A stretch of DNA of 64,000 nt from Xenophilus aerolatus. GTDB lineage: Bacteria > Pseudomonadota > Gammaproteobacteria > Burkholderiales > Burkholderiaceae_C. The notes under the pieces were generated by a model. The model had not been told where the DNA came from. It worked only from the letters and a program-made list of their open reading frames with translations, and searched no databases. The stretch's first letter is position 1; every line of letters starts with the position of its first letter. The position numbers and the translations under genes were made by a program. The stretch lies in the NCBI GenBank assembly GCA_029968055.1, contig JASCNX010000003.1, forward strand, positions 495,198 through 559,197, given 5' to 3'. This document shows, one piece after another, positions 16,084 to 26,372 of the stretch.

Positions 16084-16845
16084 ATGACACGCTTGGCTGC
16101 CGAGTTTCGCCGTCTCTACGCGCCCGCCCCCGGCGGCGACACGTCCGACATGGCCCTGGTCGGGCCCGGTGGCGAGGTGCGGGCGCTGGTGATGGAGCTC
16201 ATCGCTCCGCCGGCCTGGGACAGCCTGCGACCGGTCTGGCAGGGCGTGCAGGTCGAACTGGGCTTTCCCGCTCCGGCCATTGCGGTGTCGGGCGTCGACG
16301 CGCTCCAGCTGTGGTTCTCCCTCGCGAATGCGGTGACGGTGCAGGAGGGCCATGCCTTCCTCCATGCGTTGCGCCGACGCTTTCTTCCCGACGTACCGAT
16401 CCGCCGCCTGCGCCTGTGGCCGAGTGCCGCGTCCGAGCACGTGCGGCCGGTGCCTCAACAACAAGCGGCAAGCGGCGACTGGTCGGCCTTCGTCGCGCCC
16501 GACCTGGCGCCGGTGTTCGGCGACACGCCCTGGCTGGACATTCCGCCCGGCGACGAAGGCCAGGCGGCGTTGCTGGCAGGGCTCGAATCCATCCCGCGCG
16601 CGGTGTTCGGCGCGGCGGTGGCAGGGCTGGGTGATGCAGGATCAGGGGCCGCCGACCCCACGGCTGCGGATCGGGCGGACGGCGGGGCGGCCGCGCCCGC
16701 GGTGACGCCCACGCTGCGGACGAGCCCGACGGACGACCCGCTCCTTTTTCTTCAGCAGGTGATGGGCGACGAGCGCGTGCCGCTCGGGCTGCGCGTCGAG
16801 GCGGCCAAGGCGCTGCTGGCACACCGCGCAGCCGGCGGTCGCTGA
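16084..16845 (+). CDS. Uncharacterised protein
   Basis: A 253-residue protein that I do not recognise. The N-terminal two thirds look globular: VRALVMELIAPPAWDSL, VQVELGFPAPAIAVSGVDALQLWFSLA and FLHALRRRFLPDVPIRRLRLWP. An Ala/Gly/Pro-rich linker follows around 190-215, then a short C-terminal helix region (DPLLFLQQVMGDERVPLGLRVEAAKALLAHRA). No signal peptide or membrane helix is seen. It is convergent with ureG, whose end lies 17 bp away, and is probably unrelated to the urease operon. Codon use and length support a real gene. Confidence 0.6.
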   Translation: MTRLAAEFRRLYAPAPGGDTSDMALVGPGGEVRALVMELIAPPAWDSLRPVWQGVQVELGFPAPAIAVSGVDALQLWFSLANAVTVQEGHAFLHALRRRFLPDVPIRRLRLWPSAASEHVRPVPQQQAASGDWSAFVAPDLAPVFGDTPWLDIPPGDEGQAALLAGLESIPRAVFGAAVAGLGDAGSGAADPTAADRADGGAAAPAVTPTLRTSPTDDPLLFLQQVMGDERVPLGLRVEAAKALLAHRAAGGR

Positions 16846-16861
16846 GGGCGTTGCGCCGCGC

Positions 16862-17509
16862 TCAGGCGGCGCGCAGCATGCCGCGCTCCTCGATGAAGCG
16901 CACCACCTGCGCCACGCCGTCCTGCGTCTTGAGGTTGGTCATCACATAGGGCTTGGCCTTGCGCATGCGCTGCGTGTCCTGCTCCATCACGCCCAGGTCC
17001 GCACCCACGTAGGGCGCGAGGTCGGTCTTGTTGATGACGAAGAGGTCGCTCTTGGTGATGCCGGGGCCGCCCTTGCGCGGGATCTTCTCGCCGGCGGCCA
17101 CGTCGATCACGTAGATCGTGAGGTCGGACAGCTCGGGGCTGAAGGTGGCGGCCAGGTTGTCGCCGCCGCTCTCGACGAAGACCACGTCCGCGTCCGGAAA
17201 GTCCTCCAGCATGCGGTCGATGGCTTCGAGGTTGATCGATGCGTCCTCGCGGATCGCGGTGTGCGGGCAGCCGCCCGTCTCCACGCCCATGATGCGCTCG
17301 GCCGGCAGGGCGCCGGCGACGGTGAGCAGGCGCTGGTCTTCCTTGGTGTAGATGTCGTTGGTGATGGCCACGAGGTCGTACTGCACGCGCATCGTCTTGC
17401 ACAGCATCTCCAGCAGCGTGGTCTTGCCGGAGCCGACGGGCCCGCCGATGCCCACGCGCAGGGGCGGCAGCTTCTTGGTGCGGTTGGGGATGTGGTGCAG
17501 GGCGCTCAT
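16862..17509 (-). CDS. ureG: Urease accessory GTPase UreG
   Basis: A 215-residue SIMIBI-class GTPase that drives nickel delivery to apo-urease. P-loop GPVGSGKTT lies at 23-31, the invariant nickel/zinc-binding Cys-Pro-His at 81-83 ([13 protein letters not shown]), and FVESGGDNL and [12 protein letters not shown] (guanine specificity) follow. Length is typical. It is the last gene of the urease operon, separated from ureF by 9 bp. Confidence 0.97.
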   Translation of the reverse strand: MSALHHIPNRTKKLPPLRVGIGGPVGSGKTTLLEMLCKTMRVQYDLVAITNDIYTKEDQRLLTVAGALPAERIMGVETGGCPHTAIREDASINLEAIDRMLEDFPDADVVFVESGGDNLAATFSPELSDLTIYVIDVAAGEKIPRKGGPGITKSDLFVINKTDLAPYVGADLGVMEQDTQRMRKAKPYVMTNLKTQDGVAQVVRFIEERGMLRAA

Positions 17510-17518
17510 GGGCTTGGC

Positions 17519-18220
17519 TCAACTTCGAAAGAGTCGGGAATACTGGGTTTCATGCCGGGCGGACAGCACCGCCAGCATGGGGGAGAAGGCCTGGCGGCTG
17601 TCGTCGTCCAGCCGCATCGCCGCGTCGACGGCGGCCGGCATCTCGTGCGCCAGGCGCGCCAGCATGCGCTGGCCCGCGCTCTGGCCCAGCGGCACGGCCT
17701 TGACGGCCGCGGCGGTCATGTTCTCGGCCCAGCCGAAGGCGAAGGCCAGGCAGCCGTCGCGCACCGGGGCGCCGCTGCGCGCCGCCGCGAAAGCGAAGGC
17801 GACCGGGTAGGTGACGGGCAGACCCTCGAAGGCGGTCGCGGCATCGGCGTGGTGCAGCTTCAGCCATTCCAGGAAGGAGCGGCCCATCTGCTCGGTCTGC
17901 AGCAGGAACTCGGCGGACTCGCGGGTGGCCAGCACCCAGCCGTTCAGCGCCTGCACGCGCGGCATGTCGGCGCGGCGCCACGCCTCGATGGCCGATGCGA
18001 CCACGGCCAGGTCAGCGCGCGCCAGGGCGAGGTGCAACTGGTCGACCAGCCAGTCGGCTGCCGTGGCCTCGTCCTTCACACCGGCCCATTCGACCGCCGC
18101 CTCGAGCCCTTCGGAGTACGAGAAGCCACCCACCGGCAGCGCGGGTGAGGCCAGCCAGATCAGCTGCAGCAGGCTGCTCGCCTCGATGGCGTCGCGCGGC
18201 GCGGTCGCGGGCGGGTGCAT
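17519..18220 (-). CDS. ureF: Urease accessory protein UreF
   Basis: A 233-residue helical protein that acts as the gate between UreG and the urease apoprotein complex. The diagnostic opening is [24 protein letters not shown], with the 'PVGxFSxSxGLE' UreF motif, and the C-terminal part ends [10 protein letters not shown], the usual 'H..RLFRS' tail. It follows ureE by 17 bp and precedes ureG by 9 bp, consistent with a single transcript. Confidence 0.96.
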   Translation of the reverse strand: MHPPATAPRDAIEASSLLQLIWLASPALPVGGFSYSEGLEAAVEWAGVKDEATAADWLVDQLHLALARADLAVVASAIEAWRRADMPRVQALNGWVLATRESAEFLLQTEQMGRSFLEWLKLHHADAATAFEGLPVTYPVAFAFAAARSGAPVRDGCLAFAFGWAENMTAAAVKAVPLGQSAGQRMLARLAHEMPAAVDAAMRLDDDSRQAFSPMLAVLSARHETQYSRLFRS

Positions 18221-18237
18221 GGGCGTGATGGGCTTCG

Positions 18238-18900
<663 letters not shown>

Positions 18901-18999
18901 GGTGTCTGATGTCTTTCGGCAGGCGGCGGGACGCCATTGTCCGGCGACACGTGTGGTCTGACCGGTGCACACCACGCATGGCCCTGTGGGTGCTATGTC

Positions 19000-19479
19000 C
19001 TACAGCGTCCGCGTCATGAAGTGACTGGCCGGATCGTTCGTGTAGTCGGAGAACGGTCCGCACGCTTCGAACCCGTGGCGGGCATACAGCGCCCGCGCCG
19101 GCGCGAAGAAGGGTTGGCTCCCGGTTTCCAGGCTCATGCGGGCATGTCCTGCAGTGCGGGCCTCGGCCAGCGCGTGGGCCAGCAGTTGCGCCGCGACGCC
19201 CTGGCCGCGCAGGGGCTCCGCGGTACGCATGGACTTGAGCTCCACATGGCCGTCATCCAGCCGCTTGAGCGCCACGGTGCCCGCCAGCGCCTCGCCAGCC
19301 GCATCGACCGTCCAGGCGCTCCAGAAGCGAATCCCCGGGCGGCGCAGGCCGTCCAGGTCCAGCGCATGCACGCTCTCCGGTGGCGACACGCGGCGCATGT
19401 CGGTCAGGTGCTCCTCGAGAAAAGCCGCGATGCGAGGATCGCGCAGGTCGTCCAGGCGAATGTGAAGCGCCACCGCCAT
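19000..19479 (-). CDS. GNAT-family N-acetyltransferase
   Basis: A 159-residue GNAT protein. The acetyl-CoA-binding motif A is visible as VELKSMRTAEPLRGQGVAAQ (the R/Q-x-x-G-x-G/A type loop RGQGVA), followed by the LLAHALAEARTAGHARMSLETGS helix/strand and the C-terminal PFFAPARALYARHGFEACGPFSDY, typical of the family. It sits between ureC (3 bp upstream) and ureE (99 bp downstream) on the same strand, so it is probably cotranscribed with urease. The substrate is unknown, and nothing ties it to nickel or urea chemically. Confidence 0.88.
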   Translation of the reverse strand: MAVALHIRLDDLRDPRIAAFLEEHLTDMRRVSPPESVHALDLDGLRRPGIRFWSAWTVDAAGEALAGTVALKRLDDGHVELKSMRTAEPLRGQGVAAQLLAHALAEARTAGHARMSLETGSQPFFAPARALYARHGFEACGPFSDYTNDPASHFMTRTL

Positions 19480-19482
19480 CGA

Positions 19483-21201
19483 TCAGAACAAGAAGTAGCG
19501 CTGCGCCATCGGCAGCACCTTGGCCGGCTCGCAGGTGAGCAGCACGCCGTCGGCACGCACGGCGTAGGTCTGGTGGTCGATCTCCATCTTCGGCACGTAG
19601 CCGTTGTGGATCAGGTGCTCCTTGCGCACGCCGCGGACGTTCTTCACCGCGCTCAGGGTCTTGGCGAGGCCGAAGCGCTCCTTCACGCCAGCCGCCAGGC
19701 CCGCCTGCGAGACGAAGGTCAGCGAGCTCCTGGTCAGCGAACCGCCGAAGGCGCCGAACATCGGCCGGTAGTGCACCGGCTGCGGCGTGGGGATGCTGGC
19801 GTTGGGGTCGCCCATCGCGGCCATGGCGATGCTGCCCCCCTTGAGGATGCAGAAGGGCTTGACGCCGAAGAAGGCCGGCTTCCAGACCACGATGTCGGCC
19901 CACTTGCCCACCTCGAGGCTGCCGACCTCGTGCGCGATGCCGTGCGAGATGGCGGGATTGATCGTGTACTTGGCCACGTAGCGCTTGGCGCGGAAATTGT
20001 CGGCGCGCTCGCTGTCTTCCGGCAGCGCGCCCCGCTGCGCCTTCATCTTGCTGGCGGTCTGCCAGGTGCGGATGATGACCTCGCCCACGCGGCCCATGGC
20101 CTGCGAGTCGCTGCTCATCATGCTGATGGCACCCAGGTCGTGCAGGATGTCCTCGGCGGCGATGGTCTCCTTGCGGATGCGCGATTCGGCGAAGGCCAGG
20201 TCTTCGGCGATGGCGGCGTCGAGGTGGTGGCACACCATGAGCATGTCGACGTGTTCGTCGAGCGTGTTCACGGTGTAGGGCATCGTGGGGTTGGTGGAGG
20301 AGGGCAGGAAGTTCCCCTCGCCCACCACGCGCAGGATGTCGGGCGCATGCCCGCCGCCTGCGCCTTCGGTGTGGAAGGCACACAGCGACCGGCCCTTCGT
20401 TGCGGCGATCGTGTCCTCGACGAAGCCCGATTCGTTCAGCGTGTCCGAGTGGATGGCCACCTGCGTGTCGGTGGCCTCGGCCACATCCAGGCAGTGGTCG
20501 ATGGCCGAGGGCGTGGTGCCCCAGTCCTCGTGCAGCTTCAGGCCGATCACGCCGGCCTCGATCTGCTCGTGCAGCGCCTCGGGCCGGCTCGCGTTGCCCT
20601 TGCCCAGGAAGCCCAGGTTCATCGGAAAGGCGTCGGCCGCCTGCAGCATGCGCTCGATGTGCCAGGGGCCGGGCGTGCAGGTGGTGGCGAAGGTGCCCGT
20701 GGCCGGGCCGGTGCCGCCGCCGAGCATGGTGGTCACGCCGCTGGCCAGGGCCTCCTCGATCTGCTGCGGGCAAATGAAGTGGATGTGGCTGTCGATGCCG
20801 CCGGCGGTGACGATGTTGCCCTCGCAGCTGATGACTTCGGTGCCCGGGCCGATGACGATGTCCACGCCGGGCTGCGTGTCGGGATTGCCGGCCTTGCCGA
20901 TGGCGGCGATGCGGCCGTCCTTGAGGCCGATGTCGGCCTTGACGATGCCCCAGTGGTCGAGGATGAGCGCGTTGGTGAGGACCGTGTCGACGGTGCCCTG
21001 GGCGCGCGTGCGCTGGCTCTGCGCCATGCCGTCGCGGATCGTCTTGCCGCCGCCGAACTTCACCTCTTCGCCGTAGCCGCCGGCACGCAGGGTGTAGTCC
21101 TCCTCGACCTCGATCACCAGGCCCGTGTCGGCCAGGCGCACGCGATCGCCCACGGTGGGGCCGAAAATTTCTGCATAGGCGCGGCGTGAAATCGATGCCA
21201 C
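19483..21201 (-). CDS. ureC: Urease alpha (catalytic) subunit UreC
   Basis: A 572-residue amidohydrolase that hydrolyses urea to ammonia and carbamate at a bis-nickel site. All catalytic residues are in register: His139 and His141 (GIDSHIHF), carbamylated Lys222 and His224 (GLKLHEDWG), His251, His277, Cys324-His325 on the mobile flap (MVCHHLD) and Asp365. GTG 21201 was chosen as start: it gives the family-typical [19 protein letters not shown] and has GGAG 7 bp before it, whereas upstream in-frame sequence lies in a repeat. A 149-bp gap to ureB holds a palindromic repeat element. Confidence 0.98.
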   Translation of the reverse strand: MASISRRAYAEIFGPTVGDRVRLADTGLVIEVEEDYTLRAGGYGEEVKFGGGKTIRDGMAQSQRTRAQGTVDTVLTNALILDHWGIVKADIGLKDGRIAAIGKAGNPDTQPGVDIVIGPGTEVISCEGNIVTAGGIDSHIHFICPQQIEEALASGVTTMLGGGTGPATGTFATTCTPGPWHIERMLQAADAFPMNLGFLGKGNASRPEALHEQIEAGVIGLKLHEDWGTTPSAIDHCLDVAEATDTQVAIHSDTLNESGFVEDTIAATKGRSLCAFHTEGAGGGHAPDILRVVGEGNFLPSSTNPTMPYTVNTLDEHVDMLMVCHHLDAAIAEDLAFAESRIRKETIAAEDILHDLGAISMMSSDSQAMGRVGEVIIRTWQTASKMKAQRGALPEDSERADNFRAKRYVAKYTINPAISHGIAHEVGSLEVGKWADIVVWKPAFFGVKPFCILKGGSIAMAAMGDPNASIPTPQPVHYRPMFGAFGGSLTRSSLTFVSQAGLAAGVKERFGLAKTLSAVKNVRGVRKEHLIHNGYVPKMEIDHQTYAVRADGVLLTCEPAKVLPMAQRYFLF

Positions 21202-21236
21202 TGTTGGCTCCTGCTCAGCTCGAAGAAATCGGACTT

Positions 21237-21336
21237 CCGGACGCAGAGGACGCAAAGGTTCCGCAAAGAACGCAAAAGAAAACCTTTGAATTTCCTTTTG
21301 CGACTTCTGCGAAACCTTTGCGTCCTCTGCGTCCGG
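21237..21336. repeat. Palindromic ~100-bp dispersed element, copy 1
   Basis: Two 29-nt arms (21237-21265 and 21308-21336), nearly perfect inverse complements of each other beginning CCGGACGCAGAGGACGCAAA, flank a 42-nt AT-richer centre. It fills most of the ureC-ureB gap. A second copy at 61930-62033 lies in the opposite orientation: the sequence outside the arms (GGACTT on one side, a GGTAT-type end on the other) is also shared but swapped. In RNA it would form a long hairpin within the urease transcript. Confidence 0.9.
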
Positions 21337-21350
21337 TATTCATTGGGTGC

Positions 21351-21659
21351 TTAAAGCGGCCCTTGCACCAGGCCGCGAAAGCCGTACACGGTGCGCGCAC
21401 CGGCATAGTCGACCAGTTCCACGGTGCGCTGCTGCCCGGGCTCGAAGCGCACGGCCGTGCCCGAGGCGATGTTCAGGCGCATGCCGCGCGCCGCATCGCG
21501 GTCGAAGTCGAGCGCGCCGTTGGTCTCGGCGAAGTGGTAGTGCGAGCCGACCTGGATCGGCCGGTCGGCGGTGTTCTTGACCACCACCGTCAGCGTGCGG
21601 CGGCCGGGGTTGAGGCCGTGGTCGCCCGCGTCGATCAGCAGTTCACCTGGGATCGTCAT
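21351..21659 (-). CDS. ureB: Urease beta subunit UreB
   Basis: A 102-residue structural subunit beginning [20 protein letters not shown], with the family core [19 protein letters not shown] and [20 protein letters not shown], ending [10 protein letters not shown]. It assembles with UreA and UreC in the (UreABC)3 holoenzyme. It lies 13 bp downstream of the hupE/ureJ-type gene; the 149-bp separation from ureC, caused by a repeat, is unusually wide for this operon. Confidence 0.97.
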   Translation of the reverse strand: MTIPGELLIDAGDHGLNPGRRTLTVVVKNTADRPIQVGSHYHFAETNGALDFDRDAARGMRLNIASGTAVRFEPGQQRTVELVDYAGARTVYGFRGLVQGPL

Positions 21660-21672
21660 CGCCGCGCTCCGT

Positions 21673-22275
21673 TCAGGCCAGGCCGCCGAGCAGCGCCGCG
21701 CCCAGCAGCGCCACGGCCGCGCCGGCGATGCGCGGCACCCAGCGGTTGGCATGGCGCAGCGCATAACCCAGGCCGATGCCGGCCACGTGCAGCAGCGCCG
21801 TGGCCGCCACCATGCCGGCCAGCGTGAGCGCAGCATCCGATTCGCCGGCCAGCTCGTGGCCGTGGGCGATGCCGTGGAAGACGGCGAACACACCGACCAG
21901 CGTCGCGGCGGCCAACGCCGGCAGGCCCTTTTGCGTGAGCACCAGCAGGCCGAGCACCAGCAGCGAGGCCGCGATCATCGGCTCGACCGCCGGCAGCTGC
22001 ACGCCGGCCAGCCCCATCGCCGCACCGACCAGCAGCATGGCGACGAAGCCCAGCGGCGCCCACAGCAGGTCGGCACCGCGGCGCGCCACCAGGGCGCTCC
22101 ACAGGCCCACCGCCACCATGGCAGCCAGGTGGTCGAGACCGGTCAGCGGGTGCATGAAGCCGGCGACCAGGCCGTGGTGCAGCCCGGCGTCGGCGCCCGT
22201 GTGGGCAAGGGCGGGCAGGGCGATGAGGCTGGCGAGCGCAACGGCGGCGACGCGGGCAAGGCGGGTGAGGGGCAT
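21673..22275 (-). CDS. ureJ: HupE/UreJ-family nickel/cobalt permease-like membrane protein
   Basis: A 200-residue protein with a signal-like N-terminus ([19 protein letters not shown]) and about six transmembrane segments. The two histidine motifs of the HupE/UreJ family are present: [15 protein letters not shown] near residue 39 and [10 protein letters not shown] in a later helix. Such proteins are thought to bring nickel into the cell for urease or hydrogenase. It sits between ureA (20 bp upstream) and ureB (13 bp downstream), which supports the urease role over a hydrogenase one. Confidence 0.93.
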   Translation of the reverse strand: MPLTRLARVAAVALASLIALPALAHTGADAGLHHGLVAGFMHPLTGLDHLAAMVAVGLWSALVARRGADLLWAPLGFVAMLLVGAAMGLAGVQLPAVEPMIAASLLVLGLLVLTQKGLPALAAATLVGVFAVFHGIAHGHELAGESDAALTLAGMVAATALLHVAGIGLGYALRHANRWVPRIAGAAVALLGAALLGGLA

Positions 22276-22295
22276 GGGTCGGGTCTCCGGGGGAA

Positions 22296-22598
22296 TCAGG
22301 CAATTGGCTGGTGCACGGTCACGAGCTTCGTGCCGTCGGGAAAGGTCGCTTCGACCTGGATGTCGGGGATCATCTCGGGCACCCCCTCCATCACGTCGTC
22401 GCGCGTCAGGACGGCGCGGCCCTCGCTCATCAGCGCGGCGACCGTCTTGCCGTCGCGCGCGCCTTCCATGACGGCGGCCGAGATCAGCGCCACCGCCTCG
22501 GGGTAGTTCAGCTTCAGTCCCCGGGCCTTGCGCCGCTCCGCCAGCAGTGCGGCGGTGAAGATCAGGAGCTTGTCTTTCTCTCTGGGAGTCAATTCCAT
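22296..22598 (-). CDS. ureA: Urease gamma subunit UreA
   Basis: A 100-residue subunit of exactly the usual length: [20 protein letters not shown], then [53 protein letters not shown]. First gene of the urease operon here. Upstream, where ureD normally precedes ureA in this group, the sequence instead turns into a divergent transporter-kinase gene whose start is only 42 bp away, so the ureA promoter must be very compact or lie within that gene. Confidence 0.98.
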   Translation of the reverse strand: MELTPREKDKLLIFTAALLAERRKARGLKLNYPEAVALISAAVMEGARDGKTVAALMSEGRAVLTRDDVMEGVPEMIPDIQVEATFPDGTKLVTVHQPIA

Positions 22599-22640
22599 AT
22601 CGCTGGGCTCGATGTTGCTTCGCTGTGATCGCGAGGCATT

Positions 22641-25600
22641 ATGGGCAACGACGCGTCCTTGCAACAGTCGTGCCGCGCGCCGGCTTCGGCATGGAATGTG
22701 CACCGCAATGGTGTGCCCCCCGAGTCCGCCCCCGCCATCGATCCGCGCGACGCCGCCCGCGAGGACGCGCCGCAGCGCATCGTCAAGGTCCGGCGCGACT
22801 ACAACAGCTGGGTCGGCAGCGAGACGCTGGAGGACTATGCACTGCGCTTCACGCCGCAGCGCTTTCGCAAATGGTCGGAATGGCGCGTGGCCAACACCGC
22901 CTTCGGGGCGGCGTCCTTCCTGATCCTGGAGGCCGTGGGCGCCACGCTGCTGGTGCAGTACGGCTTCGCGAACGCCTTCTGGGCCATCGTGGCGACGGGG
23001 CTCATCATCTTCCTGGCCGGCTGGCCGATCAGCGTCTACGCGGCGCGCTACGGCGTCGACATGGACCTGCTCACGCGCGGGGCGGGTTTCGGCTACATCG
23101 GCTCGACCATCACCTCGCTGATCTACGCCAGCTTCACCTTCATCTTCTTCGCGCTCGAGGCGGCGGTGATGGCCTATGCGCTCGAGCTCGCGCTGGGCAT
23201 CCCGCCGGCCTGGGGCTACCTGGTATGCGCGCTGGTCGTCATCCCGCTGGTCACGCACGGCGTGTCGGCCATCAGCCGCCTGCAACTGTGGACGCAGCCG
23301 ATCTGGTTGCTGATGCTGGTGGTGCCCTTCGGCTTCGTGTTGATGCGCGATCCCGGTGCATTCGCAGGCATTGCGCACTATGCCGGGGACCGAAAAGGCT
23401 CGGCCGGCTTCAATCTGCACCTCTTCGGTGCGGCATTGACGGTCGGCATCGCGCTCATCACGCAGATGGGCGAGCAGGCCGACTACCTGCGCTTCATGCC
23501 CGCACGCACCGCCGCCAACCGCGGCCGCTGGTGGCTGGGCGTGATGGCGGGCGGCCCGGGCTGGGTGGTGCTCGGCGTGGTCAAGATGCTGGGCGGCGCG
23601 CTGCTGGCCTACCTGGCCATCACCCACATGGTGCCGACCGAGCGCGCCGTGGACCCGAACCAGATGTACCTCGCCGCCTACGAGTACGTGTTCCCGCACT
23701 ACGGATGGGCGGTGGCGGCCACCGCGCTCTTCGTGGTGATCTCGCAGCTCAAGATCAACGTCACCAACGCCTATGCCGGCTCGCTGGCCTGGAGCAACTT
23801 CTTCTCGCGCGTCACGCACAGCCACCCGGGGCGCGTGGTGTGGGTGGTGTTCAACGCGCTCATCGCCTTCATGCTGATGGAGATGAACGTGTTCGAGGCC
23901 CTGGGCGACGTGCTGGGCCTGTACGCCAACATCGCCATCGCCTGGATGATGGCGGTGGTGGCCGACCTCGTGGTCAACAAGCCGCTGGGCCTGTCGCCGC
24001 CGGGCATCGAGTTCAAGCGCGCGCACCTGTGGGACATCAATCCGGTGGGCGTCGGCGCGATGGTGCTGGCCTCGGCGCTGTCCATCACCGCGCACCTGGG
24101 CGTGTTCGGGCCGCTGGCGCAGTCCTTCTCGGCCGTGATTGCGCTGGGGACGGCCTTCGTGACGGCGCCGCTGATCGCGTGGGCGACGAAGGGGCGCTAC
24201 TACCTCGCGCGGGACTCGGTGCCCCGCCAGCGAGGCAAGGAGAAGAACGTCCGCTGGGCACGCGTCGAGGGCACGGCCTCGACGGCGCTGGTCACCCAGC
24301 GCTGCGTCATCTGCGAACGCGAGTACGAAGGCCCCGACATGGCCCACTGTCCCGCTTACCAGGGCGCCATCTGCTCGCTGTGCTGCACGCTGGACGCGCG
24401 CTGCGGCGACCTGTGCAAGCCGCAGGCGTCGCTGTCCGCGCAGTGGTCCGCCACGCTGCGCTGGCTGCTGCCGCGGCGCGTGTGGCCCTACCTCGACACC
24501 GGCCTGGGCCACTTCATCATGCTCATGCTGATTGTCGTGCCGCTGCTGGCGGCGGTGTTCGGCGTGCTCTACCAGCAGGAGCTGCGCGGCGTGGGCGAGT
24601 GGGTGCAGGCGGGCGCGGCCGCCGCACCCGGCGTCGGCAAGGCCGTGGGCGCGGAGGTCGGCAGCGCGCTGCGCGGCGGCTTCTTCAAGGCCTACATGGC
24701 GCTGCTGCTCATCGCCGGCATCGTCGCCTGGTGGCTGGTGCTGGCGCACCAGAGCCGCAAGGTCGCGCAGGAGGAGTCGAACCGCCAGACCCACCTGCTG
24801 ATGCGCGAGATCGAACTGCACCGCGAGACCGACCGCGCCCTGCAGGAGGCCAAGCAGACGGCCGATGCCGCCAACCAGGCCAAGAGCCGCTACATCAGCG
24901 CCATCAGCCACGAGCTGCGCACGCCGCTCAACTCGATCCTCGGCTATGCCCAGCTCATGGGCGAGGACGCCTCCGTGCCGCCGCACCGGCAGCAGGCCGT
25001 GGCCGTCATCAAGCGCGGCGGCGAGCACCTGCTGTCGCTCATCGAGGGCACGCTGGACCTGGCCCACATCGAGTCGGGCAAGCTCACCCTGCAGGCACGC
25101 CCGCTGCGCTTCGTCGACATGCTGCGCGAGCTGGCCGAGATGTTCGAGCCGCAGGCGGCCGACAAGGGCCTGCGCTTTCGCTTCGAGCCGAGCGGGACGC
25201 TGCCCGAGGTGGTGCGCGCCGACGAGAAGCGCGTGCGCCAGATCCTCATCAACCTGCTGGGCAATGCCATCAAGTTCACCGCCCGCGGCGAGGTGGGGCT
25301 GCGCGTGGCCTATGCGCGCGAGTTCGCCACGCTCGAGATCGAGGACACCGGCCCCGGCATGGACGCGCAGGCGCTGGCGCGCATCTTCGAGCCCTTCGTG
25401 CGCGTGGAGTCGCCCGGCACGGCGGCCACCCCGGGCGCCGGCCTGGGCCTGACGATGGCCAAGATGCTCACCGACCTAATGGGCGGCGAGATGAAGGTGC
25501 GGAGCACGCCGGGACAGGGCTCGGTGTTCCGGGTGCGCCTGTTCCTGCCGCGGGTGCACGAGGCACCTGCGCGCGCGGCCCACGCCGCCGCGCCGCCCGC

Positions 25601-26372
25601 CATCGCGGCACGCCCCCGGCGTGGCTACGAGGGCGAGCGCCGCCGCCTGCTGGTGGTCGACAACGAGGAGACCGACCGCGAACTGCTAGTCCACCTGCTG
25701 GCGCCCCTGGGCTTCGAGCTGCGCACCGCCGCCAGCGGCCACGACGCGCTCGACCTGCTGGCCGCCGGCTTCCGGCCGCACGCCATGTTCGTGGACCTCG
25801 CGATGCCCGGCATCGACGGCTGGGAGACGCTGCGCCGGGCGCGCGCCTTCTGGCAGGGCGGCGAGGGCGGCGAGGGCGGCGCCCGGCCGGCACCGGACCG
25901 CCCCCAGCCGGACGCGGCCGCCTCGGGGGGCAGCGAGGACACGCCGTGCCGAGCGTGGGAGCCAGCCACCGCCATCGTCTCCGCCAACGCCTTCGACAAG
26001 CGGCTGGAGAACGACGTCGGCATCACGCCCGAGGACTTCTTCGTCAAGCCGGTGCGCCACAGCGAGCTGCTCGACTGGCTGGAGCGCCGTCTGCAGCTGC
26101 GCTGGACCGAGGCGCCCACGGCGGCGGCCGTGCAGCCGCCGGTGGCGGACGCGCCCGTGGCGCCTTCGCCCGATCGGTTGCGCGCCCTGGAGGAGGCCGT
26201 CCAGCTCGGTTACCTTCGCGGCATCATGAAACAGCTCGACGAGATCGACGCGGCGCAGCCGGCCTGCGCAGCCTGGACCGCGCTGCAGCGCACGCGCGCC
26301 CGGCAGTTCCAGTTCGAGGCGGTGGCCGAAGCCATCCGCCGCGCGGGTGCGGCGCCGGAGTCCGTGGCATGA
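22641..26372 (+). CDS. NCS1 permease - Cys-cluster - hybrid sensor histidine kinase fusion
   Basis: A 1243-residue membrane protein. Residues about 45-540 form a 12-helix NCS1-type nucleobase permease ([40 protein letters not shown]). A short segment then has eight cysteines (555, 558, 570, 578, 581, 582, 588, 592). Two more helices flank about residues 620-710. A coiled linker leads to the HisKA box [14 protein letters not shown] with phosphoacceptor His757 and an HATPase with [19 protein letters not shown] and GAGLGLTM. A receiver domain with Asp1052 (FVDLAMPG) and a C-terminal helical part follow. A GAGG sequence 5 bp before ATG supports the start. It overlaps the response regulator by ATGA. 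The likely role is sensing an extracellular or transported purine, allantoin, cytosine or related nitrogen compound to control genes such as urease (inference). The receiver holds a repeat-derived insert at about 1073-1110. Confidence 0.88.
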   Translation: MGNDASLQQSCRAPASAWNVHRNGVPPESAPAIDPRDAAREDAPQRIVKVRRDYNSWVGSETLEDYALRFTPQRFRKWSEWRVANTAFGAASFLILEAVGATLLVQYGFANAFWAIVATGLIIFLAGWPISVYAARYGVDMDLLTRGAGFGYIGSTITSLIYASFTFIFFALEAAVMAYALELALGIPPAWGYLVCALVVIPLVTHGVSAISRLQLWTQPIWLLMLVVPFGFVLMRDPGAFAGIAHYAGDRKGSAGFNLHLFGAALTVGIALITQMGEQADYLRFMPARTAANRGRWWLGVMAGGPGWVVLGVVKMLGGALLAYLAITHMVPTERAVDPNQMYLAAYEYVFPHYGWAVAATALFVVISQLKINVTNAYAGSLAWSNFFSRVTHSHPGRVVWVVFNALIAFMLMEMNVFEALGDVLGLYANIAIAWMMAVVADLVVNKPLGLSPPGIEFKRAHLWDINPVGVGAMVLASALSITAHLGVFGPLAQSFSAVIALGTAFVTAPLIAWATKGRYYLARDSVPRQRGKEKNVRWARVEGTASTALVTQRCVICEREYEGPDMAHCPAYQGAICSLCCTLDARCGDLCKPQASLSAQWSATLRWLLPRRVWPYLDTGLGHFIMLMLIVVPLLAAVFGVLYQQELRGVGEWVQAGAAAAPGVGKAVGAEVGSALRGGFFKAYMALLLIAGIVAWWLVLAHQSRKVAQEESNRQTHLLMREIELHRETDRALQEAKQTADAANQAKSRYISAISHELRTPLNSILGYAQLMGEDASVPPHRQQAVAVIKRGGEHLLSLIEGTLDLAHIESGKLTLQARPLRFVDMLRELAEMFEPQAADKGLRFRFEPSGTLPEVVRADEKRVRQILINLLGNAIKFTARGEVGLRVAYAREFATLEIEDTGPGMDAQALARIFEPFVRVESPGTAATPGAGLGLTMAKMLTDLMGGEMKVRSTPGQGSVFRVRLFLPRVHEAPARAAHAAAPPAIAARPRRGYEGERRRLLVVDNEETDRELLVHLLAPLGFELRTAASGHDALDLLAAGFRPHAMFVDLAMPGIDGWETLRRARAFWQGGEGGEGGARPAPDRPQPDAAASGGSEDTPCRAWEPATAIVSANAFDKRLENDVGITPEDFFVKPVRHSELLDWLERRLQLRWTEAPTAAAVQPPVADAPVAPSPDRLRALEEAVQLGYLRGIMKQLDEIDAAQPACAAWTALQRTRARQFQFEAVAEAIRRAGAAPESVA
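25860..25968 (+). repeat. Low-complexity/repeat insert in the receiver domain, diverged copy of the 'CCCCCTCGGGGGG' repeat
   Basis: Between the helix ending ARAFWQGG and the strand [10 protein letters not shown] the receiver contains about 37 extra residues. The DNA first has tandem GGCGAGGGCGGC, then CCTCGGGGGGCAGCG and GAGCGTGGGAGCC, matching in order the dispersed repeat at 33388-33467 and 42018-42199 (CCTCGGGGGGCAGCGG ... GAGCGTGGGGGC). The insertion is in frame. Confidence 0.6.
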
